Positions 25,770 through 34,845 of a stretch of DNA of 64,000 nt are shown piece by piece. Positions within the stretch are counted from its first letter, which is position 1. Each line of letters begins with the position of its first letter. The stretch is from Bog-756 sp963753905 (lineage in GTDB: Bacteria; Actinomycetota; Acidimicrobiia; Acidimicrobiales; RAAP-2). The stretch is taken from assembly GCA_963753905.1 (NCBI GenBank), contig CAVWDZ010000001.1:1550001-1614000 (forward strand), written 5' to 3'. Under the pieces are notes generated by a model. It was given only the letters and a program-made list of their open reading frames with translations. It was not told the DNA's origin and made no database searches. The position numbers were made by a program, and so were the translations under genes.

Positions 25770-26462
25770 TCAGCCCGAGCCGATGAGGTGCCCGATCGAG
25801 TAGGTCGCGGCGGCGGCAACGGCGGAGAAGAGCAGCTGCCGGACGGCCGACCACAGCCAGAAGCGGCCGGTGAAGTGGGACAGGGCGGCGCCGACGCCCA
25901 GCGAGGCGATGCCGCCGAGAACGATCGACCAGACGATGGCCGCCGTGCCGCTGATGAAGAGCCAGGGGAGGAGGGGGATGACCGCACCCACCGAGAAGGC
26001 CACGAAGGACGAGAGGGCGGCCTGCAACGGGTTGCCGGTCTGCCCGGGTGTGTACCCGAGCTCCTCGCGTGCATGGGTCTCGAGGGCCAGCTGCGGGTTG
26101 CGCATGATCTTGGCCGAGAGCTCCTCGGCCAGGCCGGACTCGAGGCCACGGCTCTCGTAGATGGCGGCGAGCTCGCGACGCTCGTCGTCGGGATCGTGCC
26201 GGAGGGCCTCGCGCTCGACGTCGAGCTCCCGCTCCATGAGCTCGGACTGCGCCCGCATCGAGACGTACTCACCGGCCGCCATGGAGAACGCCCCGCTGAC
26301 CAGCCCGGCCAGGCCGGCCAGTCTCACCGCCCCCGCCGGCGGGTGGGCGCCGGCCACGCCGAGGATGAGGGCCAGGTTGGAGACAAGGCCGTCGCTGACA
26401 CCGAAGACGGCGGCCCGCGCGCCGCCACCCCTCAGGTCGCGATGCCTGTGCTCGATCGCCAC
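25770..26462 (-). CDS. VIT1/CCC1-family membrane transporter
   Basis: 230 residues. Starts with the family motif AAVFGVSDGLVSN, has two N-terminal helices, a cytoplasmic segment rich in E and R (residues about 75-130) that in VIT proteins binds metals, and three C-terminal helices. Likely iron or manganese export across the cytoplasmic membrane. GTG at 26462 is chosen because TACGAT (26474-26469) ends six bases before it. A perfect AAAGGAGGTGA lies further upstream (near 26525-26534) and could serve a longer form from a TTG at 26504. Confidence 0.85.
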   Translation of the reverse strand: MAIEHRHRDLRGGGARAAVFGVSDGLVSNLALILGVAGAHPPAGAVRLAGLAGLVSGAFSMAAGEYVSMRAQSELMERELDVEREALRHDPDDERRELAAIYESRGLESGLAEELSAKIMRNPQLALETHAREELGYTPGQTGNPLQAALSSFVAFSVGAVIPLLPWLFISGTAAIVWSIVLGGIASLGVGAALSHFTGRFWLWSAVRQLLFSAVAAAATYSIGHLIGSG

Positions 26463-26590
26463 GAGCCGATCGTACCGAGCACGCCACGGTGAGGCGGTGC
26501 TCAACCGGCGCGACAGGCAACCCTCACCTCCTTTCCGCCGGTCTGCGGGCCGGTGGGCGTGCGTCCCCCGAGTCCCGTACAGTCGGGGCC

Positions 26591-27046
26591 ATGGCAACCA
26601 CCGTGCAGGGGATCGACGGATTCAAGCCGCTCATCGGCACCCATCTCGGATACACCGCGTGGCATCGTGTCGACCAGGATCAGGTCGACCGCTTCGCCGA
26701 CGCGACCGGAGACCACCAGTGGATCCACGTGGACCCCGAGCGCGCCAAGACCGGGCCGTTCGGCGGGACCATCGCCCACGGGTACCTCACCCTTTCGCTC
26801 GCACCGGTGCTCCTCGGCGAGGTCCTGACCGTCCAGGGCACCTCCTTCGGCGTCAACTACGGCTGCAACAAGGTACGGTTCCCCTCGCCCGTGCCGGTCG
26901 GGAGCAACCTCCGGATGGGGGCCGCCATCGCCGAGGTGGACGACGTGGCCGACGGGGTCCAGGTCGTCATCGATCTGACCTTCGAAACGGAGGGGTCGTC
27001 GAAGCCGAGCTGCGTGGCCCAGGTGGTCTACCGCTACTACTCCTGA
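26591..27046 (+). CDS. MaoC-like (R)-specific enoyl-CoA hydratase
   Basis: Hot-dog fold protein of 151 residues. The hydratase 2 motif is complete: DATGDHQWIHVDPERA with catalytic Asp and His, followed by GPFGGTIAHGYLTLSL. Probably hydrates trans-2-enoyl-CoA or a related thioester. A TACAGT hexamer ends seven bases before the ATG and no ribosome binding site is seen. It is a single-gene unit, so the pathway is not given by context. Confidence 0.92.
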   Translation: MATTVQGIDGFKPLIGTHLGYTAWHRVDQDQVDRFADATGDHQWIHVDPERAKTGPFGGTIAHGYLTLSLAPVLLGEVLTVQGTSFGVNYGCNKVRFPSPVPVGSNLRMGAAIAEVDDVADGVQVVIDLTFETEGSSKPSCVAQVVYRYYS

Positions 27047-27084
27047 CGAACGCCCAGGCCAGCAGCTCGAGCGGCCGGTGACTC

Positions 27085-27112
27085 GTACAATGTGAGCATG
27101 TACTCCTAGAGT
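27085..27112 (+). promoter_or_regulatory. Promoter and dyad upstream of the merR-men operon
   Basis: GTACA (27085-27089) and TGTAC (27099-27103) form an inverted repeat with a 9-base spacer, directly followed by TAGAGT (27107-27112), a good -10 six bases before the MerR ATG. A second dyad, ACTC-CTA-GAGT (27102-27112), overlaps the -10. MerR regulators usually bind dyads just upstream of -10, so autoregulation and control of menG-menF is likely. Confidence 0.5.
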
Positions 27113-27118
27113 GGGTGC

Positions 27119-28048
27119 ATGGAGATGCGGGTCGAACACCTCTCGGCACGCTCGGGCGTGTCGGTGGACACCGTCCGCTACTACCAGAGCAAGGGCCTCC
27201 TCGATCCACCCCGACGAGAAGGACGGATCGCCTGGTACGACGACGACCACCTGGCCCGGCTGGCCCGGATCCGGACCCTCCAGGAGCGCGGGTTCACCCT
27301 CGCCACGATCGCCCGCCTCGTCTCCGGGGAGCTCGACGCGGCCGACGAGGCGCTCCTCGGCGAGCTCTCGGGACTCCCCCACCCGGGGCCCGAGCCGGTC
27401 GCCGGAACCGGCGGGACACCCGGCGACGCGGGAACCGACCAGGCCCGCGCGGGCGGGTCCGTCCCCGAGGAGTCCCGGACCTACACGCTGGCCGGGCTCG
27501 CCGCAGAGACGGGGATCCCGCTGGCCCTGCTCAAGGCCGTCGAGGCCGAAAAGCTGCTGATCCCGCGCCGGGTCGCCGGCCTCGAGCGCTACACGGAGGA
27601 GGACGTGGCCGCGGCGAACGCCGCCCTGCTCCTGCTCGAGTGGGGCATCCCCCTCCCCGCCCTGCTCGACCTCGCCCGCCTCCACCACGAGGCCACCGAG
27701 ACCGTGGCGCGGGGTGCGGTGGACCTGTTCTCGCGCTTCGTGCGCGACCCGCTCCGCTCGGGTGGTGATCCGGGTCCGGACGTGCGTCCTGCGACACCGG
27801 GGGACGCGGACCGCACCTCGGTGGGTGCGCCGGTCGAGCGGTTGCTGCAGGCCTACGCCGAACTGCTCCCGGCGGTCGACACCCTGGTCGCGCATCACTT
27901 CACCCGCACCCTGGTCCAGGCGGCGCTCGACCACGTCGAACAGGTCGGCACCGAAGGGGAGCGCCGCGCCATCCGGCAGCTCATCGAGCGGGACGGGGTC
28001 GACGAGCCCCCGCCCGCGAACGGCGAGCGGGCGGCGGCCGGCCGTTGA
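27119..28048 (+). CDS. MerR-family transcriptional regulator with two MerR-type HTH segments
   Basis: 309 residues. The N-terminal HTH (about 5-70) has the family core SVDTVRYYQSKGLL. After a Gly/Pro linker, residues about 120-185 (TYTLAGLAAETGIPLALL, then ERYTEEDV) form a second MerR-like winged helix. A helical C-terminal region of about 100 residues lacks the Cys ligands of metal sensors. The stop overlaps the menG start (TTGA), so regulator and menaquinone genes are made together. Confidence 0.85.
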   Translation: MEMRVEHLSARSGVSVDTVRYYQSKGLLDPPRREGRIAWYDDDHLARLARIRTLQERGFTLATIARLVSGELDAADEALLGELSGLPHPGPEPVAGTGGTPGDAGTDQARAGGSVPEESRTYTLAGLAAETGIPLALLKAVEAEKLLIPRRVAGLERYTEEDVAAANAALLLLEWGIPLPALLDLARLHHEATETVARGAVDLFSRFVRDPLRSGGDPGPDVRPATPGDADRTSVGAPVERLLQAYAELLPAVDTLVAHHFTRTLVQAALDHVEQVGTEGERRAIRQLIERDGVDEPPPANGERAAAGR

Positions 28049-28821
28049 CCGGCACCGGCAGCGGACCGCCCGGGGGCCGGGGGACCACGACGGCCACCAT
28101 CGCGTCCGAGACCGCGGCCCGGGCACGGGATGCGGGCCTGCCCACCGGCGAGGAGAAGACAGCGGCGGTCCGCTCGATGTTCGACGCGATCGCCCCCCGC
28201 TACGACCTGGTCAACCGCACGATGACCGCCGGCCTCGACCAGCGGTGGCGCAGGCAGTCGCTCCAGGCGCTCGGGTTGCCGGCCGGCTCGGTCGTCCTCG
28301 ACCTGGCCTGCGGTACCGGTGACTTCCTGCGACTGCTCGCGGAGAGCGGCCATCGGTCCATCGGCATCGACCTCTCCTGGGGAATGCTCACCGCCAACCG
28401 CGCCGGCCGCCCGCTGGCCCAGGCAGACGGAGCCTCCCTGCCGGTGACCGGCGGCGCGGTGGACGGAGTCACCTGTGGCTACGCCCTCCGCAACTTCACC
28501 GAGCTCGCGGCCGTCTTCGGCGAGCTCGGGCGCATCGTCCGCCCGGGTGGACGGATCAGTCTGCTCGAGGTGGCCGAGCCCGCCCGGGGCCCACTGCTGG
28601 CCGGCCACCGCCTCTGGTTCCGTCGGGTGGTACCCCTCATCGGCGGGCTCCTGTCCGACCGGTCCGCCTACCGGTACCTCCCGAAGTCGACCGCGTACCT
28701 GCCGACCACGGACGAGCTCCGCGCCATGCTCAACGGAGCCGGGTTCTCGACGGTCAACCGCCGGGCGCTCACCGGGGGGCTCTGCCAACTGATCACCGCG
28801 ACGAGGAGCGGTCGGCCGTGA
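28045..28821 (+). CDS. menG: Demethylmenaquinone methyltransferase
   Basis: SAM-dependent methylation completing menaquinone. UbiE/MenG signatures: VRSMFDAIAPRYDLVNR, VLDLACGTGDF (SAM motif I), GYALRNFTEL, and PKSTAYLPTTDELRAML near the end. TTG start overlapping the merR stop; a non-conserved N-terminus of about 35 residues makes the exact start uncertain. The stop overlaps menF (GTGA). The ubiquinone reading (UbiE) is unlikely with menF adjacent. Confidence 0.92.
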   Translation: MTGTGSGPPGGRGTTTATIASETAARARDAGLPTGEEKTAAVRSMFDAIAPRYDLVNRTMTAGLDQRWRRQSLQALGLPAGSVVLDLACGTGDFLRLLAESGHRSIGIDLSWGMLTANRAGRPLAQADGASLPVTGGAVDGVTCGYALRNFTELAAVFGELGRIVRPGGRISLLEVAEPARGPLLAGHRLWFRRVVPLIGGLLSDRSAYRYLPKSTAYLPTTDELRAMLNGAGFSTVNRRALTGGLCQLITATRSGRP

Positions 28822-30212
28822 CCGCGGTCGCCCTGCGACTGCCCCTCCCCGACGGCCCGGCGATCGACCCCTACGCCCTGGCCGGTCGGACCGGGGTGTT
28901 CCTCGCCGCCGAGGGTCGGCTCCAGGTCGGGCTCGGGGTCGCGGCCACGCTCCGACTCCCCCACGGCCTCACCACGCCCGGCGACATCGACCGGGCCCTC
29001 GACGACCTGGCCGCCATCCGGTGCGACGATCGGCTCGCCGGCACGACGGACGCCGCCGCGGGCCACGCGGTCCGCGCCTTCGGGGCCCTCCCCTTCGACC
29101 GTGCAGCGGCGGCAGCGCTCACGGTGCCCGCCCTGCTCTACGGCCGCGAACCCGACGGCACCGAATGGGTGACCCTGGTCGCCGACGACCCGGGCGGTCT
29201 GCCCGATCCGGACCGTGATCCCCGAGCCGGCCATGGCCTGCGGGCACGGCTCCTGGCCGCGGCCGACCCGGACCGGATGGACGGACCCGGGGTCGTCCCG
29301 GGCACTCCCGATACCGCCCGGATCGTGCCCCGCTCCTCGGACGACGGGTTCCGGTCCGCCGTGGCCGACGCCGTGGCCGCCATCGACCGCGGCGAGCTCG
29401 CCAAGGTCGTCCTCGCCAGACAGGCGGACGTCACCCTGGCCCGACCGGTCGACATCGCCGGCCTGCTCCGGCGCTGGAGCGCGCTCGAGCCGAGCTGTGC
29501 GTTGTTCTCCCTCCCCTCGCCCGCCGGACAGTTCGTGGGAGCCAGCCCGGAGCTCCTGGTGGAGCGCACCGGCGACCGCTTCCGGTGCCTGCCGCTCGCC
29601 GGGACCACCGCACGGCGCGCCGGTCTCGGGCACGGCCCGGACGGCGAGCTCCTCGAGTCGGACAAGGACAGCGAGGAGCACCGGCTGGTGGTCGACGCGG
29701 TGCGCGACACGCTGGCCCCGCTCAGCGTCGAACTCGAGGTGCCAGACCGGCCCGATCTGGTCCACCTCCACAACATGACCCACCTCGGCACACCGGTGAC
29801 CGGCATCCTGGCCGCGAGCGACGATCCCGGCCGGGGCGGTGCCGCCCGGACCCCGAGCGCACTCCACCTGGTGGCCGCCCTGCACCCGACGCCGGCGGTC
29901 GGTGGCGTCCCCCGGGACGCAGCCCTCGCCGCCATCGAGCGGCTCGAGCCCGACCGGCGCGGGACCTACGCCGGACCGGTGGGCTTCGTCGACGCGGCCG
30001 GGGACGGCCGTTGGGTCATCGGGATCCGCGCGGTGACCGTGGCCGGCTCCGCAGCCAGGATGGTTGCCGGGGTCGGCGTCGTCAGGGGATCGCGCGCCGA
30101 GGCCGAGCTGGTCGAGGCGACCCTCAAGTTCACCGCCGTCTTCGATGCACTGGCTCCCGGCCAATCCTTCTCGACCGCCGAGAGCGCGTCGTCCGGGGCG
30201 GCGGTGGGCTGA
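28818..30212 (+). CDS. menF: Isochorismate synthase
   Basis: Converts chorismate to isochorismate, the first step toward menaquinone (or a catechol siderophore). The C-terminal chorismate-binding domain has ELAKVVLARQ, FVGASPELLVER, PLAGTTARR, DKDSEEHRLVVD, LHPTPAVGG and GIRAVTVAG. 464 residues. Pairing with menG argues for menaquinone. A weak 7-bp inverted repeat (30202-30208 with 30227-30233) spans the end of this gene and the convergent hydrolase. Confidence 0.92.
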   Translation: MTAVALRLPLPDGPAIDPYALAGRTGVFLAAEGRLQVGLGVAATLRLPHGLTTPGDIDRALDDLAAIRCDDRLAGTTDAAAGHAVRAFGALPFDRAAAAALTVPALLYGREPDGTEWVTLVADDPGGLPDPDRDPRAGHGLRARLLAAADPDRMDGPGVVPGTPDTARIVPRSSDDGFRSAVADAVAAIDRGELAKVVLARQADVTLARPVDIAGLLRRWSALEPSCALFSLPSPAGQFVGASPELLVERTGDRFRCLPLAGTTARRAGLGHGPDGELLESDKDSEEHRLVVDAVRDTLAPLSVELEVPDRPDLVHLHNMTHLGTPVTGILAASDDPGRGGAARTPSALHLVAALHPTPAVGGVPRDAALAAIERLEPDRRGTYAGPVGFVDAAGDGRWVIGIRAVTVAGSAARMVAGVGVVRGSRAEAELVEATLKFTAVFDALAPGQSFSTAESASSGAAVG

Positions 30213-30222
30213 GTCGGGCGGG

Positions 30223-31080
30223 TCATCCCACCGGATCGCCGCGGACCGGCCGGCGGCCGTACCGGATGATGACCTCGGCGACGAGCTCGGGGGCGTCACG
30301 GGCGACGAAGTGCCCGGCCCGTGGCACCGTGATCAGCTCGGCTCCGGGCACCGACCGGGCCAGGGTGCGACCGGCTTCCGGCCGCACGACCAGATCCCAC
30401 TCCCCGACCACCACTGCGGTCGGGACCCGGATGCGGGCCAAGGCGGCGGTGACCGCCGGGAGCTCGGCGACCAGGGCCCGCTGCTCGATGAGGAAGGTCC
30501 TGCGGCGCCGGCGGAGGGTCCTGCCCTCGCCCCCCAGGTCGCCGCGGTCCGGGAGGGCGGTCGAGAGCTGGTCGCGGTAGCGCGCCGGCGCGTACCGGAC
30601 GAGGGGGCGCAGCCGCGGGAGGACCTCCCCGAACGACACCAGACCGGCCACGGTGAGCACGTCCCCGACGACCGCCAGGTCGAGCGCGCGGTCGACGACG
30701 TCCAGGCTGTCCGGGGTGCAGGAGGCACCCACCAGGACGAGCGCGGAGACCAGCCCGGGGTGGGCGTCGGCCAGTAGCACCGCGGCCGCGCCGGACCAGC
30801 TGTGGGCCACGATCGTCGCCGGCCCGGCGTCGCGCGAATCGATGAGGCGGGCGACCAGTGCCGCGTTGGCAGCCACCCCGCGCGCCTCTCCGTCGGTCGC
30901 CCCGTACCCGACGCGGTCGGGGACCAGTACCCGCAGGGAGGGCTCGAGGAGGCCGACCACCGGATCCCACGACGCGTGGGTGCCCGGTTGGCCGTGGAGC
31001 AGGACCACCGGCGGGCCGGACCCCCGGTCGACCGTGGCGAGCACCACCGATCCGCCTACCGACGCGCCGGGACAGGCCAC
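30223..31080 (-). CDS. Alpha/beta hydrolase
   Basis: 285 residues: HGQPG oxyanion loop near residue 29, nucleophile elbow VAHSWSGA (first glycine of GxSxG replaced by Ala), acid in GEWDLVV and the catalytic His in RAGHFV, with a helical cap between. Substrate unknown. Convergent with menF by ten bases, so a MenH-type role can be considered, but nothing specific supports it. Confidence 0.85.
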   Translation of the reverse strand: MACPGASVGGSVVLATVDRGSGPPVVLLHGQPGTHASWDPVVGLLEPSLRVLVPDRVGYGATDGEARGVAANAALVARLIDSRDAGPATIVAHSWSGAAAVLLADAHPGLVSALVLVGASCTPDSLDVVDRALDLAVVGDVLTVAGLVSFGEVLPRLRPLVRYAPARYRDQLSTALPDRGDLGGEGRTLRRRRRTFLIEQRALVAELPAVTAALARIRVPTAVVVGEWDLVVRPEAGRTLARSVPGAELITVPRAGHFVARDAPELVAEVIIRYGRRPVRGDPVG

Positions 31081-31155
31081 AGCACGCGACTGGTGGGATG
31101 GGACGGGGGGCGGGCGGCGGGCAGGACCTGTCGGGTGCCGGTCACGGCACGGGCA

Positions 31156-31899
31156 TCAGGTGCGCACGGCCTGCCGACGGTGTCGGCCGGCACCGAGGAG
31201 CCGCTGCACGCCCCACCAGGTCACCAGGGCCAGGGCCTCGACCACGATGAAGGTGGACATCTTGGATTCGCCCTCGACCCGGTCGACGAAGCGGATCGGG
31301 ACCTCGACGACCTGCGCGCCCTGCCGCTTGGCCTCGTAGGTCATCTCGATCTGGAACCCGTACCCCTCCGCCCTGATCCGGTCGAGATCGATGCGTTCGA
31401 GCACCGAGGCGGCGTATGCACGGAACCCGGCGGTGGAGTCGGCGACTCCGAGGCCGAGCAGCGCCGAGGCATAGAGGTTGCCGCCGCGCGAGAGCAGCCG
31501 GCGGTGCCAGGCCCAGTTGGGGATCGAGCCACCCGGGACGTACCGGGACCCGATGACGAGCTCGGTCCCCTCGGCCAACGGCGCAACCAGACCGGGCAGC
31601 GCCTCCGGCTCGTGGGAGAGATCGGCGTCCATCTCGACGCAGGCATCGAACCCGCGCTCGAGCCCCCAGCGGAACCCGGCGCGGTAGGCACTGCCCAGAC
31701 CCGACTTGTCGTGGCGTCGGAGGACGTCGATGTTGCCGAGCTCCTTGCCGATCCGCTCCGCCATGTCGGCCGTCCCGTCCGGGCTGCCGTCGTCGACCAC
31801 CAGAACGGTCGCGGCAGGAACCGCGGCGCGGATCCTGCGCAGCACGTGCTCGATGTTCTGGGACTCGTTGTACGTGGGGAGCACCACCAGGACATCCAT
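31156..31899 (-). CDS. Polyprenol-phosphate mannosyltransferase (DPM1/Ppm1 type)
   Basis: GT2 glycosyltransferase moving mannose from GDP-mannose to a polyprenol phosphate for cell-envelope glycans. Motifs VVLPTYNESQNI, VVDDGSPDGT, EMDADLSHEPE (metal-binding DxD) and SRYVPGG. No C-terminal membrane domain, only a short basic tail. ATG at 31899 is preferred over the adjoining GTG because TAAGCT (31911-31906) ends six bases before it. It might instead transfer another hexose. Confidence 0.88.
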   Translation of the reverse strand: MDVLVVLPTYNESQNIEHVLRRIRAAVPAATVLVVDDGSPDGTADMAERIGKELGNIDVLRRHDKSGLGSAYRAGFRWGLERGFDACVEMDADLSHEPEALPGLVAPLAEGTELVIGSRYVPGGSIPNWAWHRRLLSRGGNLYASALLGLGVADSTAGFRAYAASVLERIDLDRIRAEGYGFQIEMTYEAKRQGAQVVEVPIRFVDRVEGESKMSTFIVVEALALVTWWGVQRLLGAGRHRRQAVRT

Positions 31900-31978
31900 C
31901 ACCGCAGCTTACGGGACGGTCCTGCGTCCAGCCGTGGCACGACGCCGCTCCCGGCCCGGCCGCTGGTCGAGGTCGGCC

Positions 31979-33361
31979 TCACCGCTCGCCCGGGACGGAG
32001 GGGGCATGGGCGGCGCCGTTCCACCCGATCGCCCCTTCGGCGGGGCCGGCCCCGTCGATCCCCTGGACCGGCGCGTCCGCTGCACCGGACGGCCCGTCCG
32101 GGTCGCTCGAGGACCGGGTGCGCTCCCAGACCTCACGGAAGACGACCTGGATCGCGCTCCCGACCGGGATGGCCACGAGGGCCCCGGTCAAGGCGCCGAG
32201 CGAGGAGCCGAAGACCCCGCCCAGATTGGCCCCGACCAGCACGGCCAACAGCACCCAGAGCGGGTTCATCCGGACGGTCCGGCTCATCACCACCGGGTAG
32301 AGGAAGTGGTTCTCGACGAGCTGGAACCCGATGAAGACGGCCAGGGCGATCACGCCGGCGGTCGGTGAGTGCAGCGCTGCCAGCAGCACGCTGGGCACAC
32401 CGGCGATCAAGCCTCCGACCAGCGGGATCATGGCCACCAGCGCCACCCAGAGGCCGATCAGGAGGGCGAAGGGCACCCCGAGGATGAGCATGGTGACGAA
32501 GATGACCACACCGAACAGCCACGAGAGGGCGACGGTCCCGAGCACGTAGGAGGTCACCGAGCGGGCCACCGTGGAGGAGACGTCCTCGATGGCCCGTCGC
32601 AGACCGGGGTTGATCGCCCCGAGGAACGCAGCGCGGAGCTGGGGGGCCTCGAGCAGCATGAACAGCGAGAGGAAGGCGATGGTGCTGAGGGCCAGGATGG
32701 TCGAGAAGACCGCGGAGGCCAGGTTGGTCCCGACCGACAGCGCAGGCTTGCCGAGACTCTGGGCGGCGGTCTTCAGACGGGGTGCGTTCTTCTGCACCCA
32801 GGTCAGGAGGTGGAGGCGCTGGAGGGTGTGGGCGAGCCAGCCGTGCCCCTTCTGGACCTGGTCGACCATGGCCGGCAGGCGTTCGGCCACATGGGTGAGT
32901 GTGTTCACGAGGGGGTAGCCGAACAGCGCGAGCAGACCGGCGAAGGCGAGTGCGGCCCCGGCGAAGACCGTGGCCACCGCGCTGCCGCGCCGGAACCGGT
33001 GGCGCTGGAGGAAGACCACCGACGGGTTGAGCACGAGCGCGATGAACGCCGAGATGAGGATCCACAGGATGATCTCCCGGAGTCGACCGATGAGCCGGTA
33101 GAGGACCCAGGTGGCGATGACGACGGCATCGACGGTCAGGATCGTGCGCAGCGGGATGCCCTTGGCAGACGCCGCCGCGAAGAGCCGCTCCCGGCGGGGG
33201 GCGTCGGGACCCACGGCCCGGTCGCGGAGCTCCGAAGGGGTCTCGCTGATGACCGTGGTCGCGCCCGCGACGGTCACCGGAGTGCCCCCGGGGACCGGGG
33301 CGGCAGGGGCGGTTCCGGGCGTCCGCCCTCCCGGTGGGAGCTCCTCGCGCGACTCGGCCAC
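31979..33361 (-). CDS. AI-2E family (UPF0118) membrane permease
   Basis: 460 residues with a cytoplasmic Pro-rich start, about seven or eight membrane helices and a long helical loop in the middle. The C-terminal helices carry the family's GLIAGVPSVLLA and NHFLYPVVMSRTVRM. Family members include Na+/H+ antiporters and the TqsA exporter; substrate not predictable. CATGCT ends six bases before the GTG. The C-terminal 40 residues are low complexity. Confidence 0.88.
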   Translation of the reverse strand: MAESREELPPGGRTPGTAPAAPVPGGTPVTVAGATTVISETPSELRDRAVGPDAPRRERLFAAASAKGIPLRTILTVDAVVIATWVLYRLIGRLREIILWILISAFIALVLNPSVVFLQRHRFRRGSAVATVFAGAALAFAGLLALFGYPLVNTLTHVAERLPAMVDQVQKGHGWLAHTLQRLHLLTWVQKNAPRLKTAAQSLGKPALSVGTNLASAVFSTILALSTIAFLSLFMLLEAPQLRAAFLGAINPGLRRAIEDVSSTVARSVTSYVLGTVALSWLFGVVIFVTMLILGVPFALLIGLWVALVAMIPLVGGLIAGVPSVLLAALHSPTAGVIALAVFIGFQLVENHFLYPVVMSRTVRMNPLWVLLAVLVGANLGGVFGSSLGALTGALVAIPVGSAIQVVFREVWERTRSSSDPDGPSGAADAPVQGIDGAGPAEGAIGWNGAAHAPSVPGER

Positions 33362-33411
33362 GCTCTCAGCATGGCAGGTCCGGGGGGTCGCGCCGTGCCA
33401 ACATAGCGGTG

Positions 33412-34845
33412 ATGGAGCCCGACCCCACGGCGGAGTCCGACCCCGCGACGGAGCCCCCGCATCGACGCTGGTGGCACCGCGGCCCCTTCGTGCGCCGGGA
33501 GGTGCGCCTCAGCGTGGGGACCGTCCTGGTGTTCCTCTTCTTCTTCTACGTCGCCCTCCCCCTCGTCGCCAGCCACCGGCGCGAGGTCGGCGACCTGGCC
33601 CATGTCAACGTCACGGCACTGGTGGTCGGCGTGCTCCTCGAGATCGCCGCGCTCGCCGCCTACACCCAGCTGACCCATTCGGTCCTCCCCCCCGGGGGCC
33701 CCGGGCGGGTGCGCATCTTCCGCATCAATCTGTCGACCCTTGCCCTGAGCCACGTCTCGCCCGGCGGGACCGCTCCGGGTGCCGCCCTCGGCTACCGCCT
33801 CCTGACCCAGTCGGGGGTCTCGGGCGCCGATACCGGTTTCGCCCTCGGGACCCAGGGGATCGGCTCGGCGGTGGTCCTCAACGTGCTCTTCTGGTGCTCG
33901 CTCGTCGCCTTCCTGGTCGTCCACGGATTCCACGCCCCGTCCGGCCTCGGCGGGCACGCATCCGAGTCGGCCTCGATCCTGGTCGTGGTGGCCGCCGCTG
34001 CCGGGGTACTCCTCCTCGGTGCCTTCGGCGGGCTCTTCTCGCTGCTCACGCGCGGCCAGGAGCGGGCGAGCAGGATCATCCGGCGCGAAGCCGGTCGGCT
34101 TCGCTTCCTCGACCCCGACCGGATCACCGGCCTGGTCGAGCGCCTCGCCCAGCGGTTCGCGGTCCTCATGGACGATCGCGTCCTGCTCCGGCGTGCAGTG
34201 GCCTGGGCCGCAGCCAACTGGTTGCTCGACGCCGCCTCGCTCTGGGTGTTCGTGGCCGCCTTCGGTCACGTGATCTCACCGATCGACCTGCTCACCGCCT
34301 ACGGTCTGGCGAACATCCTGGCGGCGATCCCGATCACGCCGGGAGGCCTCGGCGTGGTCGAGTTCGTCCTCGTCTCGATGCTCGCCGGGTTCGGCCTGAC
34401 CGACGGGCAGGCCCTCTCGGCGGTCCTCGCCTACCGTGCGGTGAACTTCTGGCTGCCGATCCCCTTCGGGGGGTTGGCCTATGCGTCGCTCGAGCTCGAG
34501 CGGAAGGCCACCCTGCAGCGCCTCCGCAGCTACGCGGCCCGGTCCCGGGCGTACGCCGGGCGGGTCCGGGACGACGCCGAGGAGCGGACCCTCGGCTGGG
34601 TCACCCGCCCCGACCGATCCGCCGCCACCACGTCGGCTGGTTCCGAGGCGCGGATCGCCGCGACCCTGCTTCCGGTCCCGGCGCAGGGGGCGGACCCGTC
34701 CACGGCGCCCGGTCTCCCCTCGATCGCCGTTCGTCCGAACGCCGCTGTCGGGCCGGGGCTCGAGGCGCCGACGCTGCAAGGACTGCGTCTCGACGACGCC
34801 GCAGGGCGTCGAGCGCCAGCGTTCGGCAGTGATCCTGCAGGTTGA
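33412..34845 (+). CDS. YbhN/LPG-synthase-type integral membrane protein (UPF0104)
   Basis: 477 residues with about eight membrane helices. The family motif PGGLGVVE is near residue 310, and LSHVSPGGTAPGAALG near 115 is also conserved. Such proteins are flippase-like halves of lysylphosphatidylglycerol synthase, but no synthase domain is present. The last about 110 residues are hydrophilic and low complexity. The final 245 bases overlap the 3' end of ppk on the other strand. Confidence 0.85.
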   Translation: MEPDPTAESDPATEPPHRRWWHRGPFVRREVRLSVGTVLVFLFFFYVALPLVASHRREVGDLAHVNVTALVVGVLLEIAALAAYTQLTHSVLPPGGPGRVRIFRINLSTLALSHVSPGGTAPGAALGYRLLTQSGVSGADTGFALGTQGIGSAVVLNVLFWCSLVAFLVVHGFHAPSGLGGHASESASILVVVAAAAGVLLLGAFGGLFSLLTRGQERASRIIRREAGRLRFLDPDRITGLVERLAQRFAVLMDDRVLLRRAVAWAAANWLLDAASLWVFVAAFGHVISPIDLLTAYGLANILAAIPITPGGLGVVEFVLVSMLAGFGLTDGQALSAVLAYRAVNFWLPIPFGGLAYASLELERKATLQRLRSYAARSRAYAGRVRDDAEERTLGWVTRPDRSAATTSAGSEARIAATLLPVPAQGADPSTAPGLPSIAVRPNAAVGPGLEAPTLQGLRLDDAAGRRAPAFGSDPAG

